Shown: positions 1 to 12,383, counted from the first letter of the stretch. The stretch is DNA of 64,000 bases from Aedes albopictus (GCF_035046485.1 NC_085137.1:11114252-11178251); one strand, 5' to 3'. Notes: generated from the letters alone by a model not told the origin. Program-made: numbers and translations.

Positions 1-123
1 TAGTATGATCCTCAAAGCCTCCACTGTCCGTTAAAAATACTCACAAGGTCATTTCTGGGTGAAAATTTGATGAAAATAACTGATTTTTGAAGCATCAGTT
101 TTCACTGTTTTGGACACCCCAAT

Positions 124-556
124 GTATTTTGGACCCTTTTAAGTATATATTTTGGACACCCGGTGTTTAAACCCGTTTGGAACTATTTTTGAAGCATCTG
201 CCACTTGAATATGCTGGATCACATCCTAATTACTTGATTGACAAAGGCTGATTAGACGAACTTTGCGAATTTAGTGCGCTAGAATGATAAACGTTTTTGT
301 TTACATCTGCAAGTTTCCTCGGCACCAGATTCTCTTTTCGTAAACAAAATGCGACACTCGCACGGATGACGAAATTGCCAAAAAATAATTTCATGGCAAA
401 TAATGATATTTCCAGTGAGGAAATGATTGTTGCTCGTGCAGAGCAATCTAATTTAGCGAATGATTCTAAAAACTTTCATCATCTCTTCATCAAATCTGTA
501 AAAATTGTGATAATACGACCCAGGGGGTCCAAAATATATAGGGGTCCAAATTATAT
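124..556. repeat. possible MITE with inverted TTTTGGAC motifs
   Basis: Two short blocks face each other. One near 124-166 reads TTTTGGACCC then TATATATTTTGGAC, and its inverted counterpart near 520-556 reads GTCCAAAATATATA then GGGGTCCAAAT. The arrangement resembles a small inverted-repeat element about 430 bp long. No target duplication was found. The DNA between the blocks shows nothing recognisable; a 106-codon open frame at 297-617 has no familiar motif. Confidence 0.3.
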
Positions 557-574
557 TGGTTACCCTATGTGCAG

Positions 575-1885
575 GTTTCAATTTACCATGTCGTGTTTTA
601 TTCACATTCCATGGTAGCTTTGAACCTCACTTCATGGTTCAGCTTACTATGTGCGTGATGAACCACATAGTAATTTTAACCATCGTATTAGGGTTTTGAT
701 TACTATGCCAGAGGTTGCATGGTTGCGTCGTTGTTTACATTGCAGAAAATTGCAAAAAAAGTAAAATCGATAAAATTTATTGTATTGTATAAAGTATAAT
801 TACATAATTAATGCTACATAAGTATATTCCTATAAGATGGATGTCCTCCGTGAGAGTCAAGCATCCTGTTTGGTTCCCTTCTTGCGAATATTCGATTTTT
901 TTCGGAACGGCATGGATGGTTCGATTGATGTTCTTTGGGTCCCGCTATGATGTGACGTCCGGGAAGCTGCTGAACGCGGCTTGATGTGGTTCCGGACGAA
1001 GTTGTTGCGAGAGAATCGGTTCGGTTTGGAGGTTACAGGCGTATCCTGATTAAACAACGGCGATGGAATTAAAGGAGACGGAATTAGGAAAAAGCTCCGA
1101 CGTCCTTCTTCGGATGGAGGGTCGTCCGCGGAGGGGAGATTTCTGCTGGCAATGCATTCATTTTCGTAGGTGACTCGGGTTGCTCTTTAATCTGGAAGCT
1201 CCATCGGTATCAAATGATTTTGTAACCTGAGAACTCGCCTGAGAATAATGAAATATATGTTGGATGACGTGAAAGAATTTTCAGAATACATTTATTACTT
1301 ACTTTTCCCCTCTTTCTCTGATCTTTCTCGACATTCTTTCCTTGGAACCTGCCAACTTCCGTAACTTCGATATTCGCCTTAGAAAAACAGAGGTGGTGAG
1401 GATGGTGTAGGATTTTCCTTGGGATTTTCTTCCGGCAGAAGAAAATTGGTTGAATTACTGCGGGTCAAGATAGATTGACATTGTTGGTTTAAAGAATAGT
1501 TAAAAAAAAGTCTGTTGAAAACTTACCACCATTTTTATAAAAGAACAATTCTCCATAACAAATAATTTCTTATGAAGCAGGAAACGTGGCAAACACTTTA
1601 TTGCAAAATGGCGGTGTTTGCCGATTTTTCTGAAAAAAGGAGATCTTATTGATATAGTATAGTTAAACATAAAAATAGTAGTAGGCAAATATGAACATGG
1701 TTCAGACAATCACGAATAGCGTAATCAAGATAACCATATTTGATGGTATTTGCTACTATTCGCTTGGTTGTCAAAACATGGTAACTACGAGGAAAACATA
1801 GTAGTCACCATTGATAACATGCTCAATTTTACTATTTTTAGGCATGGTAAAATTAAGAATGGATGAATAGTTAGTTTCACTATAT
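575..1885. repeat. unclassified repeat with inverted ACCATG/CATGGT subterminal motifs
   Basis: The motif ACCATG or CATGGT recurs near 586, 609, 634 and 718 and again near 1697, 1778 and 1843. The two clusters are roughly mirror-arranged around a region with no recognisable gene. This could be a non-autonomous DNA element of about 1.3 kb, but the ends are not defined and no target duplication is visible. The middle (840-1140) is somewhat GC-richer and shows no protein domain in any frame. Confidence 0.25.
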
Positions 1886-3355
1886 TTTTTTTTCTCAGTG
1901 TTGCATATGCACTCTCAGGACAGTCTCAAGTTCTTACGAACATTCCTGGGACATGTCATTTCACAAGCTATTATATCTGGCGTTAGCATTCTAAATCTCA
2001 AGTTCCCACGAACAAACTTGAGACTTGTTGTTTCACAGTCAATCGATAGGTCATCACATTTCCCTACCAATCGTTCTATCCATGTACTTGTTGTCACGAC
2101 GGACCGCCAACATGCTGAGTGGTGGCGTTACATTTCATGGCGCAAATTTCCTTTTAGCTAGTGCGCTGACCTTACTCGGTAGCGCACATATGTAAAAAGC
2201 CAACGCCTCTTTTCTGACCTTACGCTCTGATTGGTTAATTCATCGACAGTTGTTCAAGCCTTCTCCAGAACAAGAAAGTACTCGATTAGAAGTTTAAGTT
2301 AGCTGTAAGTTTGAAACTGATTTTCGAAAAGATTTTCGAAACGTTGAATAATGCTCTTTAATTGGAAATAAATATCTATTCTTCTGAAGATGGACGAACA
2401 AACGCTAAATAAATAAACTCTGTATAAAAGGTATCTTTTTGGATGCGCAAAACACGTATCAATCTTACCAATTTTTATTCTTTGATTGGTTTGAACGTAG
2501 AGTGCATGTTTACATTCCATGGGGTTGCCGGCGTCGCCACACAACGGCGTCGACGGTCACCGCTGCTTTCGCCGGGCTGCTGCTTTTCAGCTAATTTTCA
2601 ATGGAGCACAATCATTTTTATCATTATATTATACTAAATTTACCTAAACCTCTCAATACTTTTTGTTTCTTGAACCTAAAGAATATGAGTTATCAATTTG
2701 ATGTGAATTTATACAATTTAGTGATTGGCCGAGCCCATGCCGAGCGGCAGCAGGAGCATCAACATCGTCGCAACGCTCGAATTCGGGGTAAAACAATGTT
2801 GCAGGCGGATGGTATTATTTGGTATATTTGGTGACATTTAATTACTTTCAAAATGTCTGCTGAAATGCCCACATTATTTGTAAAATGCGCCATTAGAAAT
2901 GCTAGCGAAGCCGAAGACTCACAACAACAGCTATCACGTGTTGTTGTTTACCAAACGTTCAATCAAGACGCCGCCAACATAGGCGTCATCATTTTGTCAA
3001 GTGTCACTGACAGTTTGACATTTGCGATCACTGGCTTTTGAAATGACCGTTTATTGTTTTCGGTCATGGCCTGAAATCGAGTGTCACGTCAGTTCGTCGG
3101 TGGTCATATGGTCGGAAATTACAGCACATGCAATATGCATCGTTTTAGATAGGGTGACTTTGGATATTATTATCAGGTTTATTATCTTCGTCGTGGGGGT
3201 TTTGTCGGCCATATTGCCTAAAACTTGCTCACGCAGAAAAAATTACGCTTGTTCAAAACAATGCAACGCATGGTTGATTTTCAAACTGCAAATTTACTTA
3301 TTCAGAAGATATATTTCTTTGTTCTTATAACAACGTTAGAAACATCATTTGTTTT
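1886..3355. other. intergenic DNA, no gene recognised
   Basis: This stretch is mostly AT-rich. A slightly GC-richer island near 2520-2600 reads as repeated GCCG/CGGC-type motifs. Open frames here are short (up to about 100 codons), overlap on both strands, and show no domain or signal that I recognise. Confidence 0.4.
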
Positions 3356-3363
3356 TACAAAAT

Positions 3364-3416
3364 TGATTGATTGATTGATTTATCTTTATTTGAGAGACTT
3401 TCAGCCCTTGGCTTTC
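3364..3416 (-). mobile_element. ultra-short retroposon insertion (hairpin plus tail)
   Basis: A 53-bp insert is flanked by the 8-bp direct repeat TACAAAAT at 3356-3363 and 3417-3424. On the minus strand it reads a small hairpin (AGCC-AA-GGCT), then GAAAGTCTC, then an AAATAAAG stretch and a (TCAA)n tail. That arrangement looks like the extreme 3' end of a LINE or SINE. It matches a similar insert at 52980-53037 and the loop of the foldback at 24520-24621. I infer target-primed integration that stopped after about 50 nt. Confidence 0.65.
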
Positions 3417-3424
3417 TACAAAAT

Positions 3425-4132
3425 GAAAATCACAATCTTTCTATAACTTGCAAACGGTTCATCCAATCAAGTGAGTGTCAAAGAGAATGTTGGTGGGATA
3501 TACAAATGTGTTAGAATTAACATAGTGTTGTTGATGGAGTATCACAAATAACGTATGAAAAGGCCCACTGTTTACATAGAATCATGAAATTATTTTCCAA
3601 ATATCTCACTTTTAGGAAGATTATTGTTGACGACATTGCGTTCGAAATTTTTGGTAGAGCCTTATTCTGGCATTCAAACATATCTTTTTTTATCAAACGA
3701 AAGCGATTAAAAAACTCCTCAAAGTTGCTACTAGAAAAGTTTTTGTTTTAATAATGTTTACTCCATGTTTCTTTTGCCACCAAAACACCAAAATTATACA
3801 CTGTAAAAAAATAACGTATTTTGGGAATTTGAATTTTTGGTGTTAAAATATGAGTAAAAAATGTTTTTTTGTGTATATTTTTTTACAAAGCCCATTTGTT
3901 TCCTTACCATTCCTATTCAGACTTATTTTTTCTAGTACGAATGGTAGCCTTTTTTCCGCCTGCACTCCAATGTCTACTAGAGAACGCTACAAAGCTCTGT
4001 AACATTACAAAATGAACTGTATGAAAGCAGTTGTGTTGGTGATGTGGTTTCTTATCCGATTGGCACATCATCCAGCAACTATTCTGGATTTGTATTAGAG
4101 TGCAATAAAACAATAAAAAAAGAAAACAGATA
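3425..4132. other. AT-rich intergenic DNA
   Basis: No gene, RNA or clear repeat was recognised. The stretch has T- and A-runs and a 66-codon minus-strand frame (3913-4113) without a known motif. Confidence 0.4.
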
Positions 4133-4589
4133 GGGTGCCTGTACCAGTTATCGCACTACCTAAGACAAACTATTTCTACAAAAATAAGAAGAAGACCGAC
4201 GAATGTCATCGTCATGTCAAATGATTGATTAATTTTCATACTTTACAGGAAAAATATAGAAACGGAGCCAAAACTATTTTTAGTATTTATTACGGCGTGT
4301 GCCAATGATAGGAACCCTGTACCAGTTATAGACACATTTGTTAATTTGGGTTCCACTTCGCACTATTTACATGCATTCCTTACGGGGTTTGCCATAACTG
4401 GTACACTATGGCGAAATAGGGTGCAAGGAGGCCGAAAAGTTAATAAAAATGATTTATTTCTATCATAATCATCTTTTGTGAACGTGATCTATTGTTCACG
4501 AAATTTTTCTTGTTGGTTTGCATCTTTAAAGGATGAAAATCAACTATGGCGAATTTGAGGTACTATAGCCATAACTGGTACACTGAGCC
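4133..4589. mobile_element. MITE with TA target duplication
   Basis: The left end reads GGGTGCCTGTACCAGTTAT and the right end, inverted, reads GGCTCAGTGTACCAGTTAT. Both are flanked by TA (4131-4132 and 4590-4591). Variants of the inner motif (ACCAGTTAT or ATAACTGGTAC) recur inside near 4320 and 4390, suggesting subterminal repeats. No coding capacity is visible. TA duplication suggests mobilisation by a Tc1/mariner-type transposase, but that is inference. Confidence 0.6.
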
Positions 4590-5296
4590 TACCTGTGAAG
4601 CATTTGATTTGCAGCCAGGCTTGTAAAAGTGACCACTACCTTCGTTTCGTTGCGTGGTCGGGTGTCAGCTTGCTTTGTTTCATTCGAGCGCGACCGCTAC
4701 CTCTTACACACAACGCGAGCGGCAGAACGAAGATCAATAAACAAAAATGTGGATCAAATCAACGTTGTCTGACACGATGTCATTTGTCTAAATCCAGCTT
4801 TTTGCAAGATTTCAGCCAATTTTGATTGAGATTAGTATAATATTAGTTTATTCGTGTGTGATAATTCGATTACGACACATACATTTATCCAAAACAGCTC
4901 TCTTTATGGGAAAGACAGGAATAACAAAAACCGAAGCATCTCCCGAAGACGCAATCGTGGTCAAGCGCATTCATTCGACATTTTTGTTCCGTACAGTAGT
5001 TTGATCGCTTGTGTTGCGAATGTTGGAGACAAAGGCAGCCGAATATCGACGAAAAGGTGTCAAAGACTGTGATCGCTAACAAGACTGTTTGCAGCCATAT
5101 ATCCAGCTTACAGTTTGTTTTGATAATAATGTATACATCCAACATGTCATGTTGATATTCCAACAGATTTTTTTTACTAGAGATTCTAGCTGTAATGAAA
5201 TCGCATAACGATAGCTTCAAAGCACTACTTGTTTGTGAATTTGGTAAAATAAAATTAAATGATAGCAAGTTCTGTTGCACTTTTCATAACAAATAT

Positions 5297-5467
5297 GATG
5301 CCGTCCACAAATTACGTAACGCTCAAGGGAGAAAGGGGAAGTACAATAGAGCGATGCGGTCAATACAACAATTTTAGGACTTTTTATACTAAATAAAAAG
5401 CGTAACGGAGGAGGAGGTGGTGGTAAAACATGACGATTTTAGCGTTGCGTTATAGATGAATGCTACC
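5297..5467. mobile_element. MITE, CCGTCCACAAATTACGTAACGC family, copy A
   Basis: The 171-bp element begins GATGCCGTCCACAAATTACG and ends with the inverted counterpart (GCGTTGCGTTATAGATGAAT then GCTACC). It is flanked by the 3-bp direct repeat TAT at 5294-5296 and 5468-5470. Related copies lie at 9737-9883 and 27008-27173, each also with a 3-bp duplication. A 3-bp duplication points to a PIF/Harbinger-like source, which is inference. No coding content. Confidence 0.75.
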
Positions 5468-5499
5468 TATGTGATACGTTTTGTGTAAGCCAAAACGAG

Positions 5500-6514
5500 T
5501 GGTCAATATTCCATAAATGATCAAACTTTTAGCGTAAATTAAAAAAATCCAACACATTTTGATATAACTATGTTACAAAAATCATAGCAAATATTATAAT
5601 GAATCTGTTACGAAATTATGTTATATGCAATTATTTTAATATGCATAATGTAGCAAATGTTGTTATACACCTGTTTGAATAAATAATACTAGTTTTGTTA
5701 TAGTTTTGTTTCTAAAATAATAACACATTTTGTTACAATTTTGTTATGGTCATTCATATATAAGAATCATTACAACAAAATTATATCAAATTATGTTATT
5801 TTTAACAACGGTTGTTATAATTTTGTTATTATCTTGTTAGGTGCTTCTGGTCGGGATTTGGACATATTCCAACAACTTGAAATGTTCCGTTCCGGACTTG
5901 TTTCGAAGTTATTTTGAACTTACTACTCAAAGTTCGGATAAATATTAACCTTACCAAAAGTGAACTTCACTTGAACTTCGGCGACAGCGGAGCCGGGAAG
6001 ATATCCAATAATTTATTTATTAAATCACTCGGAAATCGAGCGCAGCAGCCAGAGCTTGTGTTAATTTCACAAGTACACTTTGTTTCACTAAAATATTTCA
6101 ACGTACTTACTTGTAATCAACGCAAAGCACCCGTATTGTATGGCTCAAAGGCTGCCCCCGCAGCGGACAACTGTTCTGCCCAGGATTCCGCCGGAGTTTT
6201 TTCGGCTGCGGATAAAAGTCTTCCAGCTTTGCTGGATGTTTTCAACCCCGTCTCACTTATCGCACCAGCGTGCCGGCACTGGCACTAGTTTATTTCGTTG
6301 CACTTGTTTCAATTACGAACCAAAACAAACTGAAAATGTCAAACTGTGTAAGTTCACAAGAAGTTCCACGTAAACTTCTTTCGAACCTTCGGCATCAAAA
6401 AGTTTTGTCTCGCAGCATATTTTAAGTTCAGAGAAAGTTCACACGCGTACCTGATTGAACTATACCTACTAAATGATATCAGCACATTGAGTAAAATCTC
6501 ACAGTGCCTAACAA
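5500..6514. repeat. AT-rich repeats with GTTACAAAA and GAACTT motifs
   Basis: Between 5550 and 5850 the motif GTTACAAAA/TTTTGTTA recurs on both strands, as in a degenerate inverted-repeat element. From 5870 to 6440 the motif GAACTT/AAGTTC recurs many times and resumes near 6750-6860. These look like subterminal motifs of DNA elements, but I could not place ends or duplications. Open frames at 5914-6288 and 6140-6373 lack known domains. Confidence 0.3.
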
Positions 6515-6590
6515 CACATACATGGAGTAGTGGTTAGGCGCCGGATTTCAACGAGGAGAACCCGAGTTCAATTCTCAGTAAGTAAAACAC
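6515..6590 (+). repeat. tRNA-like head of a SINE fragment
   Basis: The sequence carries an A-box-like TGGAGTAGTGG near 6522 and a B-box-like GAGTTCAATTCTC near 6565, at a spacing typical of a tRNA-derived SINE promoter. No complete cloverleaf and no clear tail could be assigned, so it is probably a truncated SINE rather than a tRNA gene. Confidence 0.4.
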
Positions 6591-6867
6591 GTCAAAAATT
6601 ATTTCAATGTTTTAGTCAGTTTGGATTACACATGTAATAATGTATCATAATAATAAATTAGTTTTGAGGACTAAGCGCATTTTTTTTTAAATTTTTTCGA
6701 AGCTTATTTTTAAGCTGAATAGCGTTCGTTTCAGCGACAGAAGTGTACTTTTTGTGAACTCAAGTTCGGTTAACTACTTATAAAGTGAGCTGAATAGAAT
6801 GCTATTCATCTTCCTTCGAATAGCTGATTAAGCCCAAACATGCTATTTTATCCGAACTTTTGGTTGC

Positions 6868-7205
6868 TTGGGCATGTTCAGTATGCTAATAAGTCCAACG
6901 GTTCTCTATGGAAGCGAGGCATTGACCATGCTCGAAGAGGACCTACTAGCACTCGTAGTTTTCGAACGACGCGTACCAAGGGTCCAAGAATCTTCGGCGA
7001 TGTGTAGGAACATGTACCACGAGTTCGCTGCAGTCTTCGGCAAACCCAGCTCCAGATGCTTGCCATAGTCGGAAGGATACGGTGGGCAGGGCATGTTCCA
7101 AGAATGCCGGACTACAACCCTTTAAAGTTGGTGTACACTAGTGATCCGGTTGGCTCAAGAAGGCATTGGAGCGCAGAGAGCACGATGAACGGACCAGGTG
7201 AATTG
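6868..7205 (+). pseudogene. C-terminal remnant of a non-LTR retrotransposon ORF2
   Basis: The first frame reads PTVLYGSEALTMLEEDL and then VFERRV. After a frame change near 7050 the text is VGRIRWAGHVPRMPDYNP, then YTSDPVG and RRHW. This order (VLYG, LEEDL, FERR, RIRWAGHV-RMPD, NP) is typical of the region downstream of the reverse transcriptase domain in many insect LINEs, as recalled from the family. The catalytic domain is absent and at least one frameshift is present. It may belong to the same LINE family as the reverse transcriptase fragment at 25101-25862, which stops before this region. Confidence 0.65.
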
Positions 7206-9572
7206 AACTAAATAATGTTTAGCGAATTTGCTTACACTCAAGTACATTTGATCATCTCACCCCGTGTTCCCCGTACAGGTCGGGGCAATTGTTTACAACA
7301 ACTAGCTGATGTTGTGTTGTGTATGCGGCGGGGTGGAGGATGGCAATGGCAGCAGTAGGCGACTATTTCGCTCCACCACACTCGTTCGAACCGGATAGCC
7401 ACCGCCGCCGACTACGATGCGATGATGAGGGCCGGTCGTCGTCTTCGTCGTTGGGGAGGTGTGATTCAAAGTCGATTCGCATCTTCCAAACCGGCGCAAA
7501 CCGGATTCCACGGCGTTTTAGCTCCTCTCGCTCACTGTGTGTCGAGCGCGCGCGTTCGATTGTGTGCTTACCCAATTTAAATAATTTATCGCGTTTTATT
7601 TACACATCAAAGCGCATGGCCGGGCGGAGGCATGGTTGTTGGATAGAATTCAGCTCTCCTAATGGCGCGTACTGAGGGGGATCGTCTCCTTCGATGTAAT
7701 GGGTGGACGGACAACCGAATGTAAGTCGATGTAACGAACTTTGGAACCATTCTATTGGTGGCGATCTGTTTTTGTGGAGTTTGATCTTTTGGGGGGGAAG
7801 TTCAGAGTTTTGGTCACGCTTGTTGTGGATGATCGTCGCGACGATCTCTCGAATGATCGCTGCCGATGATGATGAGATTCAAAACAACAACAACGATCGT
7901 CGGTTGACGGCGGGCGGCGGGACGATCCCATAATATTGTTGTTGGATGCTTTTCTGGCTGGCTATAATATGCGTTACACAGAATGGTAAACAAGAAAATT
8001 TGTTGATTGCGTTTCGACGGTTGAATGGTGTGCGTTTGCTGGTTGGCGAGTGTAGGTACGGCCTGTCCTTGACGGAAGTTCCCATTCGTCGTGTGCGCAC
8101 TGACACACTTCTAGTCAAGTGGTATCGAGTAGGAAAATTTCGGTTTGATAAAATTATTCCGTTCGGCGTGTGTTGTTTCAATTTTACACTTATTTCGAGA
8201 TTTCTCATTATTTCTTCGTTTTTGGGGACCGGGAAAACTTACAGTTGCGATCAAAATACCATGCTTGATCGTACTACTCAACGAAACGGCTATTTTGTCT
8301 TTAAATTTAGGAATCTCACTGAAAGATAAATAATGCTTAAAAAATATTACATATTTTTCAAAGATATTCATATTATTCTTAAGAAAAACATAGATCACAC
8401 GACATTTACGCATAGATCACCAATACAATAGAGAATACCTGGTTTCGATCTTGGTGTCGATCCCGTTAGAGAGCCTTGTCAACAGAAACAGCAAATACGA
8501 ACCTTATAAGAAACGACATTAAATCATTCCCATAAAAATCCTATATAACGTGCCTCTGTATCGAAAAGTTTCCATTCGCATCGGAATCCGAAGATATTTG
8601 CACCAGCAGCCGTTCACCTCGAGCGGAACTGCAGGCTCGTCGCTGCGATGCTGCTAAAAACAAACCAAAGAAACGTGATAGCAGTCGGAAAATTCCGCTT
8701 CTATTTGGTGTGATGATGATGGTGATGGCGATCGCGTATCACAGCAGGCTGCTGTGCCGGACCCGGCGCTATAGCAACGCGGTACCCTGCCAAAATCAAT
8801 AGCCCGCGCAAGGGAGATAGGCAAGCACACACTAGGTACCTACTACATACTGGACTTTGGACCGTACGAGCTTTGCCCTCGCCCTCAGTGCCTACTTGGT
8901 AGTTTGTTCGGTCAAGCGAAGTGGTATTTTGGGTTGTTCGTCTGGTCACTTCCCTCATGTTTCGGGGCCAAGTGGGAGTGTCTGTCGGCGGTTGCGTGGT
9001 GACGCAATCGGTGCATTCAGTTGCAACTGAGTGTTTTGCTTCTTGGATTTGCTTATACGCCCTTCTTGAGACTGAGTTGTGTCCGTATCAGATTGGTTAA
9101 GAAGGTGTGATGCCGAGCTTTGGGTAGTTTCCTGTGAACCAGTTTAATTTCGACTTTTTCTCTCATTGCATAGGGATGATGAAATATTTGCGCAATGTTG
9201 CATTAAATATGTATGATATCAGTCAGGTGCAATATTGCGTATTTATTGTGCAACATATCCTGAAAATTACGAAATATTTAAACAATAGGAGTACTCAATA
9301 AACAGATTAAATTGCTGCGAAAGCCATGATTTTCTGATTATTTGAAATGTTTCATGATTTTGCGAATGAAATAATCATAGATTGCCGTGGTGATCACGAC
9401 GTTTAATTAGTTTACGCTGTTAAGTGAATCCCCTTAGTATATTGTAACTCTCAATGAAATACTGACGTATATTTGAAAATTTTTGGGTATTTTTCGAATA
9501 CTTTGAAATGAAAACTCTTTAAATTTCCTTAATGGCTTGTTTGGCGAGGCTACTATTTCGTTGTTATTACTA
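7206..9572. other. mixed-composition DNA, no gene recognised
   Basis: The part from 7290 to 8130 and again 8560-9060 is richer in GC than its surroundings and may be low-copy sequence. Overlapping frames of 60 to 127 codons occur on both strands (for example 7319-7675 plus and 7879-8208 minus). None shows a domain, signal peptide or coherent composition, so none is called as a gene. An arthropod initiator-like TCAGTT occurs near 9016, which alone is not evidence for a promoter. Confidence 0.4.
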
Positions 9573-9736
9573 CAGGTCGGACTCGATTATCCGGAGTATT
9601 GATTTTTATTTCACTCCGGATAATCGAATTCTCCGGATAATCGAATCACGAAAAAATATTAAATTTTAATTTTAAAAGTATATGTTTTTGTTATTTCATG
9701 TGCATGAAACTGTGACGTAGTCAGAAATTTAAATTA

Positions 9737-9883
9737 GGGGACGTCCATAAATTACGTAACTCATTTTTCTTTCCTCCTAGCCATACTGCTTTAATGAGAC
9801 CCCTGAAGTTTTCGTATTGGTCATCACACAATGTTGAATTCCTCTTCTCCTCGTAAAGCGTGACGTAAGTTATAGGCGTTCCT
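9737..9883. mobile_element. MITE, CGTCCAYAAATTACGTAAC family, copy C
   Basis: The 147-bp element begins GGGGACGTCCATAAATTACG and ends in the inverted GCGTGACGTAAGTTATAGGC then GTTCCT. It is flanked by TTA at 9734-9736 and 9884-9886. It is nested in the pogo-like element. It is more diverged and shorter than the copies at 5297-5467 and 27008-27173. Confidence 0.65.
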
Positions 9884-10096
9884 TTAGAATATTGTATACA
9901 GTGGGACCTTGATTGTATTTTAGGCTGACAAAATCGACATAGTTTTTTTTGTGAATTTTGAACTCCATAAAAAGGTTCTGATTCTATCAAAGGAAACAAT
10001 ACAGTTAAAGGTGAATTGTGAAGGGATGTGGTTTATGTTAATGTTTGTCAGTTTTGATGAACGAGAAAAAAAATGTAATGAATAGAGCTGTAGTTA

Positions 10097-10475
10097 AGGA
10101 TGGGAACACTCACTTGCAAAGATTTACACTCACTTGGTATTTTCTCAGCTCAGAAGCGAGCAATCAAGAAACGATGTATGGACGACTTTTGCCTTATGGT
10201 TTTGTCTTAAAGTTTGCCGAATAGAGTAGGGGTCGCACACGCATATTGAAGTCGTGAGGGAGCTGTAAATATACATTACACTCACCTCGTGGAGAGTCGC
10301 TTTCACAGCTCTGCTATGACTTTGGTATGCGTGGGCGACTTTTACTCTATTCCGCAAAGTTTTAGACAAAACCACAAGGCAAAAGTCATCCATACATCGT
10401 TTTTTGATTGCACGCTTCTGAGCTGAGAAAATAGCCAGTGAGTGTAACTTTTTGCAAGTGAGTGTTCCCATCCCT
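10097..10475. mobile_element. long palindromic foldback MITE, 379 bp
   Basis: The arms are about 185 bp each and nearly identical as inverted copies: AGGATGGGAACACTCACTTG at the left and CAAGTGAGTGTTCCCATCCC at the right. The match continues through ATTTTCTCAGCTCAGAAGCG and ACGATGTATGGA to a short centre around 10285. If transcribed, the RNA would fold into one long hairpin. No clear target duplication was seen. The CAGGGATGGGA-type end resembles hAT-derived MITEs (inference). Reading frames across it are products of the palindrome. Confidence 0.75.
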
Positions 10476-11124
10476 GAGTATTAGAAATGTACTTTTGCTA
10501 TTTATAGCGGAACAATTTTATCTTCTAATTTTTGTTGGCATGATATGCCTACTGCAACACAGTCTTCTCGGAGCTTATAATAATTGGCTTCTTCAACGAT
10601 GTTGAGATAATTCGATATTCTAAATCTGCACGTCAAACAGAGCCAAAATTCAAAATCAATACATTTTTATGAGTGAGGTGGAACAGGTGTAGACAGCTTG
10701 AATCATAATTCATAATTGAGCGGCAAATAAAAATAAACATCACAAAAAACATTTTCCATTTCAGATCAACGAGTGGATCCGTTTTCGTTGCCTTTCCGGG
10801 TTATATTACAAAGTATTCTAACCCAGAGCTTCTGCGCTAAGTCTATGATACACACGTAGTACTGAGAGCGATGATGTCAGTTTTGCAAAAACACGCTTAA
10901 TACAAAAACGATCACAATCTCGCTAAAGGAATCCTTGTAGAAATCTTTAAAAGAATTCCTTGATTTGCCCCTGGAAAAATCACTGGGACTGGAGGAATCT
11001 TTAGAGAAGTTTGAAAGAAGTTTCTGAATCACTACGAGAATTACAGTAATTCATAGAAGGTTTCTGTAAAAATTTCTTGAAAAATCCCCAGAGGAATCCA
11101 TGGACAACATCCTGAAGGTCTATA

Positions 11125-11485
11125 CCTGAGCAGGAAAGAATTAGATATCATACCAAGACAAGGTATTGATTCATCGACAAAAATACCTCAACGAGTTATT
11201 GGTTTGGTATTGAGGGCTGCTTGAGGTTCTATTGAATTATAGAACAAGCACCATTTATTGATTTAGGTTTTGCATATCTCAGTTTAATATTCTACACCTA
11301 TTCCCCAAGCAACACACATGTTATAATAGAGTTACGACAGCGCAAGTTTTGGTTGCATAGAAGTTTATTTTACGTAATTTTAACATTGTGTTTAAATAAC
11401 GTAAAATAAACTTCTATACAACCAAAACTTGCGCTGTCGTAACTTTTATATAACATGTGTGTTGCTTGGGTCTCTCCTGCTCGGG
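11125..11485. mobile_element. TA-flanked MITE, CCYGAGCAG end family
   Basis: The left end reads CCTGAGCAGGAAAGA and the right end reads TCTCTCCTGCTCGGG. They are flanked by TA at 11123-11124 and 11486-11487. The related element at 49627-49944 begins CCCGGGCAGAGT and ends ACTCTGCTCGGG, also with TA. This copy sits in the minisatellite and itself carries a palindromic MITE at 11304-11470. Confidence 0.65.
11304..11470. mobile_element. near-perfect palindromic MITE, CCCAAGCAACAC ends
   Basis: Arms of about 70 bp run from CCCAAGCAACACACATGTTA inward through TTACGACAGCGCAAGTTTTG to TTTATTTTACGT, with the inverse on the other side and a short AT-rich centre near 11385. Only a few mismatches separate the arms. 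Similar ends (CCCAAGTAACAC) bound 45758-47199. No target duplication could be fixed with confidence. Confidence 0.75.
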
Positions 11486-12383
11486 TATATGGGAGTTCCT
11501 GGAGAAATCCCTAAAAATATCCTGAGGAATGTATGGAAGAAACTCTTTAGAAATCCAAGGAAAAGGAGCTCCTGTAATAATCCGTGGAGAAACTCCAGCA
11601 GTACTTTTGGGATTTCCTCCCTAAAGGACTTCTTATGCTCCACCAAAAGAAAATTCTGGAGGAAACTAGAAAAATTCTTGGAGAAATCTTTCCAAGAATC
11701 GCAAGAATAATTCTTAGGAAATTAATAGAGAAAACCCTGCTGGTATTGTAGGTAAAGAAAGTTAAGGAAGAATCTGCAGTAGTAATTCCTAAAGAAATCC
11801 CAGGCGGACACAAGGATTCCATACGGAATTCTTGGAGGAATACCAATTGATACCAAGAGGAATTCATCATCTTATTTTAATGCTTCCAACTACTGGATGT
11901 ATCGGTAATTCATCTTTAAAAAAATCTCTGGAGGATTTTTCCATGGAAATTCTAGAGGAATCCCAGAAGTAATATCCGAAGGAATCTCTACAGGCATTGT
12001 TTGGGAAATTCCTGGATTGACGTCTGTTACCGTAAACTATATTTTGAAAACAGTCGCATAGTTAGCATTTTTTTTTCACTGAAACGAAATTTTAAATGGT
12101 TTGGCCCTTCTCAAATATAACAGGAGATTTATTTGTTACGTAATTTGTATATGATTCCAAAATATATCAACTGATATTAAGATTGTTTGTAAAACGGTAT
12201 GTCGAATGTAACTATGTAACACACTTTTTCTGGTTAAAAGAAGCTAACACAATCGGATCAAAAAATCGATAATATCTGGAGAAAACGCAATCGAGGCCTC
12301 CCAAAATCGGGTCAGCACAGTATTATAATATTAAACGATTTTGAATTTCTGCATTAAAGATAAAAAAAAATCTCAATAAAAAA

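Larger units (their letters stand above)
10915..12010. repeat. diverged 12-bp GGAATTCCTGGA-type minisatellite
   Basis: Imperfect units resembling CTGGAGGAATTC are recognisable at 10915-11120 and again at 11488-12010. They are separated by a nested TA-flanked MITE at 11125-11485. Divergence is high compared with the blocks at 33.8-38.3 and 55.9-57.6 kb. Short frames on both strands (for example 11429-11710 plus and 11547-11870 minus) arise from the repeat unit and are not genes. Confidence 0.6.

Noticed and set aside
7319..7675. 118-codon plus-strand frame in a GC-rich stretch
   Set aside because: It overlaps minus-strand frames, is Arg/Ser-rich without a domain, and has no supporting neighbours.
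9000..9060. Core promoter with TCAGTT initiator; similar TCAGTG sites near 26433, 43276 and 60053
   Set aside because: Such short motifs are common by chance, and no TATA or downstream element with correct spacing and no gene was found next to them.
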